Notes under the pieces: generated by a model
What the model was told of the DNA's origin: nothing
The model's input: the letters and a program-made list of their open reading frames with translations, nothing else
Database searches by the model: none
In this document: positions 33,166 to 41,836 of the stretch, piece after piece
Numbering within the stretch: position 1 is the first letter of the stretch
Layout: each line of letters starts with the position of its first letter
Position numbers and translations under genes: made by a program
Assembly: GCF_900199455.1 (NCBI RefSeq)
Contig: NZ_FZQR01000034.1
Span: 1 to 43,491 of the forward strand
Reading direction: 5' to 3'
Length of the DNA stretch: 43,491 bases
DNA from: Mesorhizobium carmichaelinearum
GTDB taxonomy: Bacteria > Pseudomonadota > Alphaproteobacteria > Rhizobiales > Rhizobiaceae

Positions 33166-34500
33166 TTATGCCGACGACTTTGGCGGTAAGTGATTTGTGT
33201 CGAGGCGGTGGTAGGCGACCGCTTTCCAAATCATGATCAGAGTGAACGAGATCGTCATGCTGATGGGAACAGCTAGTTCGGCGTGGCTTTTGCTGAGGCA
33301 CCAGGTGGATATGACAAATACCGGCAATGCGGCGATATGACTGTAGATGATGGGTTTGTCGAACCCACGGGCATAGAGAGCATAGTGAGGCACCATACCG
33401 ACGGCATTGGTGATCGCGGCAAGTAGCACCCATGGGTATAGGCCGACGGCATCTTGATAGACCGCCTTTCCCACCCAATGTAGCAGGTAAGGCAGCAACG
33501 CCCAGCTTACGAGGCCAAACGCAACCGACATGGCCACGGTCTGAAAAAACATTTGCTGAACCGTCTTACGGGCCAGACTGTATTCCTGCTTGTGGCTGTG
33601 ACTGATCAGTGCGGGATAACTGAACGAGAACACGCCCGCATCCAGAAAGACCATAAGCGTTCCTGCAACTCCGAGGAACAACACATAAGCGCCGACCGCT
33701 TCAATGCCGCCCAGGCTCTCCATCCAATATCGATCGGCTGTCTGGATACCGCGCAAAGCGAGGGTCGAAACCAGGAAGGCCGCGCTGACCGAGATCCCTT
33801 TTCCGACCCAGCGCCAATCGATCGGTTTCGACCAACCACCAATCGGGAGTTGCCTTAGTCTCCAAATACCCAGCGCTCCTGCAGCAAGCCCCGCGCATGC
33901 CCAGAGCGCCATAATGACGTTGAGGTTCCGGCTTTCTGGAAATCCGATCATCAGGGTTACAACGGCGATCGCCCAGCTGCCCTGGCGCACGAATAACGTT
34001 ATGCTCGCCGCAACCTGGTCCGACAACACGACCAGCAGACGGGACACTTCCTGGTTGAAATGCTCCAGTGCCAGAATTGGAACGAACCAGCATAGAAGGG
34101 ACGTTGACCAGCCCTCGAGCATTAAGATCAGGACAAAGGCTGGCAGTACAATCACGTAAAGAAGGCCGCATAACGTCAATTGGCCCTTCAGCATGGCCCC
34201 TCGCTGGTCGTCAGAGACTTGCAGTATCTCCCTCGAAAGGAAGACATAAAAATCCAAGCCGACCATATATAGACCGTAACTGACGGTGGCTGTGAAAAGC
34301 CCGTAGTATCCGACCGACGTCGGATCGATGTACCTGGCCAGGAAGAATACGAACAGAAACCGGGTCAACAGAGTGCCGAAACGCAAACCTATATTCAGCA
34401 GACGGGCTGCTCCGGCAACCAAGCGCTCATCTCCCCGCTGCAGGGGCGCCGATACCATGTTCAACGCCCAGCCTCGGCTTGACCTTGCACTCCCAGCCAT
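33166..34500 (-). CDS. Wzx-type oligosaccharide flippase
   Basis: A 444-residue MATE/MOP-superfamily membrane protein with about 12 hydrophobic segments. It starts RLLNIGLRFGTLLTRFLFVFFLARYIDPTSVGYYGLFTA (quoted in part), the typical Polysacc_synt N-terminus. It would flip the lipid-linked repeat unit to the periplasmic face. The ATG directly follows the stop of the transferase gene (TGAATG), so translation is coupled; a second ATG at 34458 also fits the family. It sits immediately before pseC. Confidence 0.85.
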   Translation of the reverse strand: MAGSARSSRGWALNMVSAPLQRGDERLVAGAARLLNIGLRFGTLLTRFLFVFFLARYIDPTSVGYYGLFTATVSYGLYMVGLDFYVFLSREILQVSDDQRGAMLKGQLTLCGLLYVIVLPAFVLILMLEGWSTSLLCWFVPILALEHFNQEVSRLLVVLSDQVAASITLFVRQGSWAIAVVTLMIGFPESRNLNVIMALWACAGLAAGALGIWRLRQLPIGGWSKPIDWRWVGKGISVSAAFLVSTLALRGIQTADRYWMESLGGIEAVGAYVLFLGVAGTLMVFLDAGVFSFSYPALISHSHKQEYSLARKTVQQMFFQTVAMSVAFGLVSWALLPYLLHWVGKAVYQDAVGLYPWVLLAAITNAVGMVPHYALYARGFDKPIIYSHIAALPVFVISTWCLSKSHAELAVPISMTISFTLIMIWKAVAYHRLDTNHLPPKSSA

Positions 34501-35784
34501 TCAACGAGCGCCAAAGCCGGTCAGGACCGTCCTAATTGTCCGGAACACAATTAGCAGATCCAGCCACGGCGAGAAGTTCTTGATATAGTAGAAATCGTAG
34601 TGAAGTTTCTCTAGGACCTCTCCCACGGCCGCAACATGGCCCTGATTCACTTGTGCCCACCCTGTAATTCCCGGCCGAACGATATGCCGATACCTATAAA
34701 AAGGTAATTCAGCCTCGTACCATCTCGAAAGAACGAGCGCCTCGGGTCGAGGTCCTATCCAGCTCATTTCTCCGCGCAGGATATTGATAACTTGTGGCAG
34801 TTCGTCGATCCTCGACTTTCTCAACAACCGCCCTAATCGAGTAATACGCGCGTCACCGTCTTTTGTAATTGCCTGTTCCTTCTCATCAGTACCGCGAGCG
34901 CCAACTCTCATCGTCCTAAATTTGTAGACCCTATACACGTTGCCTCTGTAGCCCATCCGCTCCTGTTTAAACAACGCAGCTCCACTTGACTCAAGTCTGA
35001 CCAACACGGCGACCAATAAGAGCGCCGGCGAAAGAAGAATCAGAGCAGCCAATGCCGCAGCCCAATCGATCACCTGCTTTATCTTCAAATAGGCCTGATT
35101 CGGATTTAGAGAGCCCAGAGTGTTTTCTGAAAGGTGTTCGATCTCGACACGCCCTGTCAGGGACTCGCTGATCTGCTTGATATGATAGACCGGCGTGCCG
35201 GAAAGCGCTCGATCGGCAATATAGCGCTCCCACTCGTCTGAAAGATCAGCCCGAAGGTCTGCGACCACTCCGCTTGCATGTTTTACAATTTCGTCAGACG
35301 AACGTATCCAATGCCAGGCCACGCCGGGTATATTTCCGAGCCGATCGACGTTTCCCCCAGGGACTACAGCCAGTCGGTACGGATCGAGCCGCCGCGTCAC
35401 CACGCTTATCGCAAAGTACCAAAATGTTGACTGAAAGAAGCTGGCGGCCGCCTGGAACCGGCTGTAGTCAATTCGCAAAAAGAAAATCGTCAAAAACACG
35501 AGGCCGTAGGCTAACGCAAAGGTAGGCAGAATGTATCCAGTTGCTGCTACCCCGGGAAAATTCGCGATCCGGCGGTATGACATGTAGCCAATGATATGTG
35601 CGATAACCGCAGCGACGATCGTGATCTGCATATTTGATGAATAAATAACGCCGTACCCTATCGAAAGACGAATCAGAGCAGGCACAACGATGGCAAACAT
35701 CAAACCGCCCACCAATTGAAAGCGCATCCGCAACAGAAGATGTCTTTGGTTTGGCAAATTGACGGCGCGAACATTCATGTTCAT
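34501..35784 (-). CDS. Polyprenyl-phosphate phosphoglycosyl transferase (initiating enzyme, WcaJ/ExoY-like)
   Basis: A 427-residue membrane protein. Four or so N-terminal membrane segments and a soluble middle precede a C-terminal bacterial sugar transferase domain (PF02397 type): the reentrant helix IDWAAALAALILLSPALLLVAVLV, KQERMGYRG, VYKFRTMR, RIDELPQVINILRGEMSWIGPRPEA (in part) and RPGITGWAQVNQG. It transfers the first sugar-1-phosphate to undecaprenyl phosphate, starting the repeat unit. The catalytic Asp-Glu (IDELPQ) is present. The donor is unknown. Confidence 0.9.
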   Translation of the reverse strand: MNMNVRAVNLPNQRHLLLRMRFQLVGGLMFAIVVPALIRLSIGYGVIYSSNMQITIVAAVIAHIIGYMSYRRIANFPGVAATGYILPTFALAYGLVFLTIFFLRIDYSRFQAAASFFQSTFWYFAISVVTRRLDPYRLAVVPGGNVDRLGNIPGVAWHWIRSSDEIVKHASGVVADLRADLSDEWERYIADRALSGTPVYHIKQISESLTGRVEIEHLSENTLGSLNPNQAYLKIKQVIDWAAALAALILLSPALLLVAVLVRLESSGAALFKQERMGYRGNVYRVYKFRTMRVGARGTDEKEQAITKDGDARITRLGRLLRKSRIDELPQVINILRGEMSWIGPRPEALVLSRWYEAELPFYRYRHIVRPGITGWAQVNQGHVAAVGEVLEKLHYDFYYIKNFSPWLDLLIVFRTIRTVLTGFGAR

Positions 35785-36223
35785 AGACTATCTGTCCGGT
35801 TATTTTGTCTTGAGATAGTTGTTGTCATGGCAGCATGAAATGGCACAAGCCGCGAAGTCGTTTGCCGACTTCTTCCCAGCGAAGAAGTGGAAATCGGGTA
35901 TTTTGCCGCGAGAGCGGGAACGATTGACGCCTTTTGTCACCCTGGTCTGTGCCGATCGGCAAGCCGATCAGACACGACATTCCAGCTACTGCCTTAAATG
36001 ACAGGCACAACATGCTCCGTCTGAAGGCTCATCCATGAAATCTTCAAATGAAATCCAACCAGTGTGTAGTCCGTCCAGCCCGGACTAACGGTCTTGTTCT
36101 GCCCGCGCCGAGCAAAGTCCTTTGACGAATGTGCAAGACCACGGCTACCGCACTCCCGGGTGAAGCGGGGAGTTTTCACATGCAACGAGGGGGATCAAGC
36201 AAGCGACCAATAAAGCGCTTTGA
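35785..36223 (-). other. 439-bp leader between nusG-like and transferase genes
   Basis: No gene is visible. In the direction of transcription it contains a hairpin plus ops-like motif close to the nusG-like stop (listed separately). Further on, GATCGGC-AA-GCCGATC lies at 35954-35969 and GAAGTCG-N5-CGACTTC at 35854-35872. Several stem-loops in a long untranslated leader downstream of an antiterminator gene suggest conditional transcription into the large operon. Confidence 0.45.
36144..36176 (-). promoter_or_regulatory. ops-like element with adjacent upstream hairpin
   Basis: Read on the minus strand, ACTCCC and GGGAGT form a 6-bp stem with a 10-nt loop (36152-36176). It is followed at once by GCGGTAGC (36151 to 36144), an exact 8-base match to the core of the ops pause element recognised by RfaH in enterobacteria (GGCGGTAGC...). 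The next bases CGTG make CGG-TAG-CCG, able to form a tiny hairpin in the non-template strand. The site lies 48 bp after the nusG-like gene. ops function is known in gammaproteobacteria; use here is inference. Confidence 0.35.
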
Positions 36224-36787
36224 TCACGCAATTACGACAAGACCGCTCGATTCCAGATCAATAGGAATTTCGCCATTCATGATGGCGACGAGAACGCGGG
36301 CCCGCCCTGTGGAATCAAGCCGATCAAGGCGACCTATCAACTCCGCGAAAGGTCCCGATAGAATTCGAACAGAAGATCCCGGTTTGAGGCCACCGCTGAA
36401 ATCAAGCAGGCCATCTTTGCCGGTTAATGCAATGAAGCGCTCGACCAACCCAATAGGGACCGGCGATGGCCTATCCCCTTGCATGATCAAAGAACGAATG
36501 CCGATAGTTCCGTTGATCGAGCGCCAGCGTTGAAGGGTAACGTCTATGGCGACAAACATATACCCGGGAAAATATGCTGCCGTCCGCGTTGAGAGCTGTC
36601 GAGCGTGACGAACTGTTCTCTTGCTACGCGGCACGAATGAAACAAAGCCCTGTCTGTTGAGGTGTTGTTCAGCTATGGTCTCTTTGCCCATAGATACACC
36701 GGCAACATACCACCTAACGCCATTATCTGTGGCTGGAGAATTCTGAAAGGCACTCCACTCGGTGCTCGCCAGTCCTGAGAGAGTCAC
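36224..36787 (-). CDS. NusG/RfaH-family specialised antiterminator
   Basis: A 187-residue NusG paralogue. The NGN domain is about 25-122 with RWYVAGVSMGKETIAEQHLNRQGF, YFPGYMFV at 72-79 and WRSINGTIGI. The KOW domain is about 134-168 (PGSSVRILSGPFAELIGRLDRL). Start is GTG 36787 with GGAA eight bases upstream. Housekeeping NusG is encoded next to ribosomal and secE genes; this copy heads a polysaccharide cluster transcribed away from it, as RfaH/UpxY/LoaP-type proteins do. It probably binds RNA polymerase in the leader and lets it read the ~16-kb gene set. Confidence 0.85.
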   Translation of the reverse strand: MTLSGLASTEWSAFQNSPATDNGVRWYVAGVSMGKETIAEQHLNRQGFVSFVPRSKRTVRHARQLSTRTAAYFPGYMFVAIDVTLQRWRSINGTIGIRSLIMQGDRPSPVPIGLVERFIALTGKDGLLDFSGGLKPGSSVRILSGPFAELIGRLDRLDSTGRARVLVAIMNGEIPIDLESSGLVVIA

Positions 36788-37658
36788 AATACTGATTCCA
36801 CATTTCTTTGACCGCTATGGGCGGATCATTTATTCTACATCTTCCAGACTCGCAAGGAACTATTTTCCTAACAAGTGGCATTGTTGGAAAGATTATGAAA
36901 TACTTTTGTTATTCATGACGACAAATTAGCTGGCACTAATATTTCATCTATTCCCTGTAGCGATTGTTATGCACGGTATCTCATACTCGTGTGATAGCTG
37001 CGTTTGTCATATCGCGTTGTCGCATTGTAAGCGCGCCAAAGCTTTGGGTAACAAAAAGTTCGGCCTTGTCGATATTGCGGAGCCATATGATGCTTGTACG
37101 TGAAACGCAAGTCTTGACTGATACGCTTTGTCGGTACAATCGATTAAATAATAATCGCGTCAAGGAAGGTTTGTGGCGGGCTTGACAGGGTTTCCACGCG
37201 TTGTTAAGCGCCGGCTCGCGCTCCTCTGCCTCAGCACTACATCTTCAATCTCTGACTTTGTTTTTCATCCGTTCTTGTCGGTTGTAAAATGATGCGCTAA
37301 GGCCCATTGCCTATGGTAGAGTTTTAAAAGTGAGTGACTCGTTTCAGCGCGTGAGACAGCATCGTTTATGGCGCTGTGTTGTAGCGCTCGACTGTTTATT
37401 CTTTATAATCGCAAAGAGAGGCGACTTGTCACGTTTCTGTCAACGTAATGAACTATCGGTTGTTTCAGACTTGGCGTCTAGGCAGGATTGCCTAATTCTG
37501 TTGTGTGGTTCTGTTGTTGTTCTTTCCTAACATTTGTTGGTTATTTATAGCAACACGTTGTGCAACTGTACGGTCGGGCTCAGTTTTCCACATGGCCAGA
37601 GACTGACAACGCTGCGAGCTAGGTCGGCTTTCTGTAGTGAATTGAAGGAACTGTCTGC
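36788..37658. other. AT-rich intergenic region between nusG-like gene and glmS
   Basis: About 870 bp between divergent genes, clearly lower in GC than glmS. It should contain promoters for both the polysaccharide operon and glmS. Short frames exist on both strands but have no family resemblance. On the plus strand TTGACT (37114-37119) and TACAAT (37135-37140) are 15 bp apart, a possible sigma-70-like promoter, and CTTGACA occurs at 37181. Neither is strong evidence. Confidence 0.4.
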
Positions 37659-39482
37659 ATGTGCGGTATCATTGGAATTGTCGGCCAAACGCAGGTTGCG
37701 TCGCTCATTGTCGATGCCCTGAAACGGCTCGAATACCGCGGCTATGACTCGGCCGGCGTCGCTACCATCGAGAATGGCGAGCTCGGCCGCCGCCGTGCCG
37801 AAGGCAAGCTGATCAACCTCGAGCGCCGGTTGAAGGAAGAGCCGCTCGACGGCACGATCGGCATCGGCCACACGCGCTGGGCGACGCATGGCGTGCCGAA
37901 CGAAACCAACGCGCATCCGCATTTTTCCGACGGGGTTGCCATCGTCCACAACGGCATCATCGAGAATTTCGCAGAATTGCGCGATGAGCTGATGCGCGAC
38001 GGCTATACTTTCTCCTCGCAGACCGACACCGAGGTCGTCGCGCATCTGGTGGCGCGTGAACTGGCCAAGGGACTGAAGCCGGTCGCGGCGGCGCACCAGG
38101 CACTGAAGCGGCTGCACGGCGCCTTCGCGCTGGCGGTCATGTTCAAGGGCGACGAGGATCTGATCGTCGGCGCCCGCAACGGTCCGCCGCTCGCCGTTGG
38201 CCACGGCGACGGCGAGATGTTCCTGGGCTCGGATGCCATCGCGCTCGCGCCCTTCACCAACTCGATCACCTATCTGGAAGATGGTGACTGGGCGGTGGTG
38301 CGCCGCAACAGCGTCGTGATCTACGACATCGACGGCAACAAGGTAGACCGCAAACGTCAGCAGTCGCTCTCCACCAGCTTCATGGTCGACAAGGGTAACC
38401 GCCGGCACTTCATGGAAAAGGAAATCCATGAGCAGCCGGAGGTGATCTCGCACACGCTGGCGCATTATGTCGATTTCGTCTCCGGCGTCTCGAAGCCGCT
38501 CGATCTGCCGTTCGATTTTGGCAAAATCGACCGGTTGGCGATCTCGGCCTGTGGGACCGCCTATCTCGCCGGCCTGATCAGCAAATACTGGTTCGAGCGC
38601 TATGCGCGGCTGCCGGTCGACATCGATGTCGCCTCGGAGTTCCGCTACCGCGAGATGCCTTTATCCTCGAACGACGCGGCCTTGTTCATCTCCCAGTCGG
38701 GCGAAACCGCCGACACGCTGGCTTCGCTGCGCTATTGCCGCAAGGCGGGCATGAAGATCGGCGCGGTCGTCAATGTGCGGGAATCGACCATGGCGCGCGA
38801 ATCCGACGTCGTGCTGCCGACGCTCGCCGGCCCCGAGATCGGCGTCGCCTCGACCAAGGGCTTCACCTGCCAGCTTTCGGTTCTGGCTTCGCTGGCCGTA
38901 CGGGCCGGCGTCGCCCGCGGCACCATCTCGCCCGAGCAGGAGCGGATGCTGGTGCGCGAACTCTCCGAAGCGCCGCGCTTCGCCAGCGAGGTGCTGAAGC
39001 TCGACGGGCAGATCGAACGGATTTCGCGCGATCTCTCCAGCCACAAGGATGTGCTCTATCTCGGCCGCGACACCAACTTCCCGCTCGCCATGGAAGGCGC
39101 GCTGAAGCTCAAGGAGATCTCCTACATCCATGCCGAGGGCTATGCCGCCGGCGAATTGAAGCACGGGCCGATTGCGCTGATCGACGAGAACATGCCGGTC
39201 ATCGTCATCGCTCCGCATGACCGCATTTTTGAGAAAACCGTGTCGAACATGCAGGAAGTGGCGGCGCGCGGCGGCAAGATCATCCTGATCACCGACAGCA
39301 AGGGTGCGGCACTTACAAGCGTCAAGACGATGGAGACGATCGTGCTGCCGGACGTGCCTGAAATCATCTCGCCGATCATTTATGCGTTGCCGATCCAGAT
39401 GCTCGCCTATTTCACCGCCGTGTTCATGGGCACGGATGTCGACCAGCCGCGCAATCTGGCCAAATCGGTGACCGTCGAATGA
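37659..39482 (+). CDS. glmS: Glutamine-fructose-6-phosphate aminotransferase (isomerising)
   Basis: A 607-residue GlmS. The N-terminal glutaminase begins MCGIIGIVG, with Cys2 as nucleophile after Met removal, then GYDSAGVA and GHTRWATHG. The isomerase half has two SIS domains (SACGTAYLAGLISKYWFER in part; SQSGETADTLASLR; HAEGYAAGELKHGPIALI) and the conserved end DVDQPRNLAKSVTVE. It makes glucosamine-6-phosphate, the entry to UDP-GlcNAc from which both pseudaminic acid and L-HexNAc are built. GC and codon use look higher and more core-like than in the adjacent polysaccharide genes. glmU is not next to it, so it could be a second copy; rhizobia also carry the paralogue nodM. Confidence 0.95.
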   Translation: MCGIIGIVGQTQVASLIVDALKRLEYRGYDSAGVATIENGELGRRRAEGKLINLERRLKEEPLDGTIGIGHTRWATHGVPNETNAHPHFSDGVAIVHNGIIENFAELRDELMRDGYTFSSQTDTEVVAHLVARELAKGLKPVAAAHQALKRLHGAFALAVMFKGDEDLIVGARNGPPLAVGHGDGEMFLGSDAIALAPFTNSITYLEDGDWAVVRRNSVVIYDIDGNKVDRKRQQSLSTSFMVDKGNRRHFMEKEIHEQPEVISHTLAHYVDFVSGVSKPLDLPFDFGKIDRLAISACGTAYLAGLISKYWFERYARLPVDIDVASEFRYREMPLSSNDAALFISQSGETADTLASLRYCRKAGMKIGAVVNVRESTMARESDVVLPTLAGPEIGVASTKGFTCQLSVLASLAVRAGVARGTISPEQERMLVRELSEAPRFASEVLKLDGQIERISRDLSSHKDVLYLGRDTNFPLAMEGALKLKEISYIHAEGYAAGELKHGPIALIDENMPVIVIAPHDRIFEKTVSNMQEVAARGGKIILITDSKGAALTSVKTMETIVLPDVPEIISPIIYALPIQMLAYFTAVFMGTDVDQPRNLAKSVTVE

Positions 39483-39564
39483 TCCTTTCAACCCAGCGTT
39501 CACCGCAGTCGTCCTTCTAACCCGTAGCGAACGGTGGTCAGGGTTCAGACTTGGGCGGAGCAGA

Positions 39565-39921
39565 ATGAAATATTACAAAGTCGCCGAACGGGTCGCTTTT
39601 GGGGTTATGCTGGTTGTCGTCCTTGCACTCGCGTTGTTGCCGTTGCCTCGCCTAAAGGATTTTGGGATCGACATCGGCTTTCACTACGACAAGTTGAACC
39701 ACATCACGGCGTTCGCCGTCCTGATGTTCCTTGGAAGCCTCGGCTGGCCCGAGCGAAAGATGAGGCTGATTATCTTCCTTGCGTTGGTTGGCGCCGGCAT
39801 CGAGGTTCTCCAGGGGTTGCCGTTGATAGCTCGCGATGTTGATTTGCTCGACTGGGTTGCTGATTGCGTCGGCGTGGCATGTGGCCTCGCCGCCGCGATC
39901 TGGGGGGAAAGGACTGCCTGA
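39565..39921 (+). CDS. VanZ-like small membrane protein
   Basis: A 118-residue protein with about four hydrophobic segments. The conserved polar points are those of the VanZ-like family: HYDKLNHITAFAVLMF, then GAGIEVLQGLPLIARDVDLLDWVADCVGVACG. VanZ-like proteins are often found in exopolysaccharide clusters; their biochemical role outside teicoplanin resistance is not settled. It follows glmS by 82 bp on the same strand. Confidence 0.7.
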   Translation: MKYYKVAERVAFGVMLVVVLALALLPLPRLKDFGIDIGFHYDKLNHITAFAVLMFLGSLGWPERKMRLIIFLALVGAGIEVLQGLPLIARDVDLLDWVADCVGVACGLAAAIWGERTA

Positions 39922-40077
39922 TGATCCACAGTATTATGCCCCGGGCGTCGGAAAACGCGCTATTGTCCGGCTTGTTGCCCTCGACATTGGGAAGGCAGCC
40001 TCGTTCGCGGCGGATGCAGTGGTTGCCTCGAACATTCTCGCCAAAACGGTTCCGAAGGTCATACGCCTTCAACGGTA

Positions 40078-40335
40078 TCAGAGTGATATGCCGTCCCGCC
40101 TGATGGGAAGCGACCCAGTTTCATCGCCTGTGCTAGAATCAATTGTCTCGGCGGGTTTGGACACGTCGAGATAGATCAATAACACTACAGCGGCAAAATA
40201 CCCTATCTGGAGAATTGTAGCGATGAGCATCGCCCAGCCTACCGTACGCCAGATCGAATCGGTTGTATGGTAAACCCAGATCACGACGACCAGCAGAGTG
40301 ATCGTCGCACCGACAAGAAACCTTGGAAAATACAT
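40078..40335 (-). CDS. ExoX/SyrA-family exopolysaccharide production repressor
   Basis: An 85-residue inner-membrane protein starting MYFPRFLVGATITLLVVVIWVYH, with GGGG before ATG 40335. Two hydrophobic segments flank TTDSIWRTVGWAMLIATILQIGYFAAVVLLIYL (in part), the pattern of the rhizobial ExoX/PsiA/SyrA family. A short polar cytoplasmic tail follows. In Sinorhizobium and Rhizobium, excess ExoX lowers exopolysaccharide production after transcription, probably through the initiating sugar transferase. Here the likely target is the transferase at 34501-35784. It converges with the VanZ-like gene. Confidence 0.75.
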   Translation of the reverse strand: MYFPRFLVGATITLLVVVIWVYHTTDSIWRTVGWAMLIATILQIGYFAAVVLLIYLDVSKPAETIDSSTGDETGSLPIRRDGISL

Positions 40336-41353
40336 ATCCCCAACCCCAACGCCGCGCTCTCGCGAAGCCCTGCCCGCCGGCTGCACAAGCGAACTAAGAT
40401 ATTCATGTTTCGCGCGAGCTTGCAAGCAAGCAGTCTACGTTTAGTTGCTTTTGTCTCAAGCATTGGAGGCATCGCCTGATCATTGATCATTATGTCTTAT
40501 TGTTTCCGTATAAAGATCGCGAGGGTGAATGATTCTACTGCCGAACCAATGCACTGCGTAACGTGACCGCCATAGAAACTAAATTTGCTACCGATACTAT
40601 TGCAGCGTTGCCTATCACCACGTTGGACTCTTTCACTCCTCGCGTCTGGATTATCGCGCCGCGTATTGTTTGGTCGATATCACGTATCAAGTACACCTGC
40701 TGCCGATAACGCAAAAGTTGACACCAAAAGTCAGCGTCAAAACATACTTCGCCGTTCATAGGTTTTAAATACGTGTCTGTGCAATGATTTCCGCCGGAAG
40801 CTCGATCTGCCTACACATCTTAAGATCTGTCTGGATTTACCTCATCCGAGCTTATTTTTTTGGTGATCGCCTGTATAACATTACTGCGCGGCACGCGCCA
40901 TTCGCACGAAAGTGCCATGCCCTTCGCCAATCACAACGCATGGCTTACCTCTTCGAAGCGATCACAGATGCCTCCGTCAGCCTAGCGGTTAATCGTCGAT
41001 TGGCTTTTGCCTATTGGACCACCAAATAAGGTAGATTGGGCCGAGCTTGACTACGGGCATCCGCCTCTGACGTTCTCGAGCGCGCAGTTCACGATAATTC
41101 TTGACCTTCAGCGTGCCACCGGGAAGCCTTATTCGAACAGTCACTGAAGAACCCCTAGCCTGGGAGCAAGAGACGGCTAGACAGCGCTTCCCAATCCAAA
41201 AGTCAAGACATACCTTTCAAAGTAAGTTACGTGCGTGAGCAATGTTTTGTGAGCCGGCGCTCTTATAGTTTGGGCGCGCTTGTTTGATCACTTCGGCTTT
41301 TGCGGAAGTTTCGCGAGCCTTGCACAAATAATAAAGCGATGTAGCCTCGCTGC
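40336..41353. other. About 1 kb with no convincing gene
   Basis: Upstream of the exoX-like gene there is a perfect 10-bp palindrome (GCTTGCAAGC, 40418-40427) and a double TGATCA (40477-40489); either may be a regulator site. A 74-residue minus-strand frame (40535-40759) and an 81-residue plus-strand frame (40784-41029) lack family resemblance. Much of the stretch looks like decayed or recently joined DNA before the insertion sequences. Confidence 0.4.
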
Positions 41354-41755
41354 TTACCCTTTGCGGTAGTAGGCATCCCATGCCAGCCTGATATCGGCGA
41401 AAGACCATTCTCTGCGGCGGCCATAGGCAGGACTTGGACGGGTGAAGCACTCGTTCAGTCCGGTCTCCCTCTGGAATCGCATAAACCACGCCGTGGATTT
41501 TGGCTTGCCGCGCGCCGTCGGCTGAATCCCGCGGATGAGCTCGCTATGCTCCCAATGGTCTTGCGGATTGGCAAGGCAGGCCGGGTCCGCCAGGTAGGCC
41601 CGGAGTTTCTTGAGGGTGGCGTCGTCGGGCGTCTGATGGAGTTCCGCACGCAATGACGCGACGGCCAAACTCGCTCCCTCTCGAGCAGCTTCCGTCAGCA
41701 TGTCGCGCAGCTGGGTGCTGGTCAACACAAGCGCCTGCATGACTTCCATGGGCAT
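41354..41755 (-). CDS. Hypothetical protein
   Basis: About 133 residues from ATG 41755 (MPMEVMQALVLTSTQLRDML); in-frame starts at 41809 and 41749 are also possible. It is soluble and charged: a helical N-terminal half (LRDMLTEAAREGASLAVASLRAEL), a middle with KKLRAYLADPACLANPQDHW and a basic C-terminus (SFADIRLAWDAYYRKG). The middle and C-terminal parts could form a small DNA-binding fold, but I do not recognise the family. The IS5-type element is inserted about 80 bp upstream of its start, so expression may be altered. Confidence 0.5.
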   Translation of the reverse strand: MPMEVMQALVLTSTQLRDMLTEAAREGASLAVASLRAELHQTPDDATLKKLRAYLADPACLANPQDHWEHSELIRGIQPTARGKPKSTAWFMRFQRETGLNECFTRPSPAYGRRREWSFADIRLAWDAYYRKG

Positions 41756-41836
41756 AGCTTTCGTTGTGGATTGTCGCGGCTGAAGATCGCCGCAAGCCCA
41801 TTGCCTCACAAACGAAAAATGACGTCACCGCCCTAG

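Noticed and set aside
38661..39503. 280-residue minus-strand open frame
   Set aside because: It is antisense to glmS; no independent evidence.
40535..41029. Two short open frames on opposite strands
   Set aside because: No motifs, no coupling to neighbours and no convincing ribosome-binding sites.
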